Source: Candidatus Omnitrophota bacterium (GTDB lineage Bacteria > Omnitrophota > Gorgyraeia > Gygaellales > Profunditerraquicolaceae). Taken from it: a stretch of DNA of 5,633 bases. The DNA is taken from positions 1-5,633 of the forward strand of contig VGKM01000084.1 of the NCBI GenBank assembly GCA_016867005.1, in the 5' to 3' direction. The notes below the pieces were generated by a model. It was not told the origin of the DNA and searched no databases. It saw only the letters and a program-made list of their open reading frames with translations. Position 1 is the first letter of the stretch. The number at the start of each line of letters is the position of its first letter. Made by a program: the position numbers and the translations under genes. This document shows positions 5,196 to 5,633 of this stretch, in pieces.

Positions 5196-5633
5196 ATGAG
5201 CATAATCTATGAGGCGTTAAAAAAAGTCGAACTTTCCCAGAGCCATAACAACCAGGCCCAATCCCAGCCCAAGAAAACGGATAAACCTAAAATAAATGTT
5301 TATTTGATTTATGCGTTGGTGGTGATATTCGGCATTTTTATGGCAAATATCATCTTCGGGTTTATTACCAAGGCCCCGGCTCCTGTTAAAACAAATACCA
5401 GGACTGATATGCCTGCGCGCGAGGCAAAAAAAGAAACACCGCCCGCCGCAACTCCCCTGCCTGTTGTCGCAGAGCCCGTGCAAGTGCCGCCGCCTGTGCC
5501 GCAAACACACTTGCAACTGACCTTAAACGGGATTTTCTTTTCCGGAGATGAGGCTTATGCGTTAATCAATAACGAAATCGTCAAGGAAGGCGACCAGGTC
5601 AAGGGCGCGACTGTTAAAAAAGTAACCCTTGAG
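5196..5633 (+). CDS. GspB/GspC-like single-pass membrane protein (cut by window edge)
   Basis: The frame starts at ATG 5196 and is open for 146 codons to the right edge. The N-terminus MSIIYEALKKVE closely follows the 'MS-x-I-x-EALKK-x-E' start typical of GspB-type proteins. Then come a polar, Lys/Gln-rich cytoplasmic stretch (13-33), one hydrophobic membrane segment (about 35-57), a Pro/Ala-rich linker (60-103) and the start of a periplasmic domain (LTLNGIFFSGDEAYALINNE, 108-127) followed by EGDQVKGATVKKV. That last part resembles the small beta domain of GspB/GspC/PilP proteins, with 'L-x-G' and 'A-x-I-N-x-x-x-V-x-x-G-D'. The expected topology is N-in, C-out. The gene begins 4 bases after the ATPase stop with no strong Shine-Dalgarno sequence, so it is probably co-translated. 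Likely role: membrane and cell-wall partner that recruits the soluble ATPase. GspB is preferred over GspC because of the ATPase neighbour and the N-terminal motif; the missing C-terminus prevents certainty. Confidence 0.83.
   Translation, partial: MSIIYEALKKVELSQSHNNQAQSQPKKTDKPKINVYLIYALVVIFGIFMANIIFGFITKAPAPVKTNTRTDMPAREAKKETPPAATPLPVVAEPVQVPPPVPQTHLQLTLNGIFFSGDEAYALINNEIVKEGDQVKGATVKKVTLE

Noticed and set aside
5217..5516. Minus-strand open frame of 99 codons opposite the GspB-like gene
   Set aside because: The His/Arg/Cys-rich composition is the antisense image of the Pro-rich linker; no supporting start signals.

Overview
The window looks like a piece of a bacterial chromosome from a Gram-negative, didermal organism. 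The gene mix is an ExeA/GspA-type ATPase with a GspB-like membrane protein, two PilZ proteins, a DUF4416 protein, a PflX-type radical SAM protein, an AMP-forming acyl-CoA ligase and a DUF2062 protein. This mix, with moderate GC and very compact spacing, would fit a deep-branching uncultured lineage such as Omnitrophota, or a relative in the PVC or deltaproteobacterial/Nitrospirota groups. That placement is an inference from gene content, not a demonstrated assignment. No RNA gene, CRISPR array, insertion sequence or obvious terminator was seen.

The layout is two divergent transcription units that face away from a control region at about 4194-4372. The minus-strand unit runs leftward through seven genes: PilZ protein A (4193-3855), a 60-residue four-cysteine zinc-ribbon-like protein (3836-3654), PilZ protein B (3657-3295), DUF4416 (3288-2764), PflX-like radical SAM protein (2758-1802), acyl-CoA ligase (1801-248) and DUF2062 membrane protein (273-1, cut by the window edge). 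Gaps between these genes are 18, -4, 6, 5, 0 and -26 bases, so this reads as one operon. The plus-strand unit holds an ExeA/GspA-like AAA ATPase (4373-5191) and, 4 bases later, a GspB/GspC-like single-pass membrane protein (5196 onward, cut by the window edge).

The control region carries two near-consensus sigma-70-type promoters placed back to back. The minus one is TTGACA-17-TATATT (4274-4246) and the plus one is TTTACA-17-TATAAT (4324-4352). A 13-base interrupted palindrome (4297-4309) lies between them, and a second short inverted repeat (4212-4223) lies in the predicted leader of the minus unit. The promoters help fix gene starts: the long TTG-initiated reading frames at 4259 (minus) and 4358 (plus) begin upstream of or at the predicted transcription start, so the internal ATGs at 4193 and 4373 are preferred. 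PilZ protein B is best started at GTG 3657, which overlaps the preceding stop as GTGA and has a strong Shine-Dalgarno sequence.

Functionally, the plus unit looks like the energising and peptidoglycan-interacting side of a type II secretion or type IV pilus-like machine. The first three genes of the minus unit look like a small cyclic-di-GMP output module. A shared control region suggests that c-di-GMP sensing and envelope or secretion assembly are co-regulated here. The downstream metabolic genes (radical SAM, acyl-CoA ligase, DUF2062) may be carried along in the operon without a direct link.
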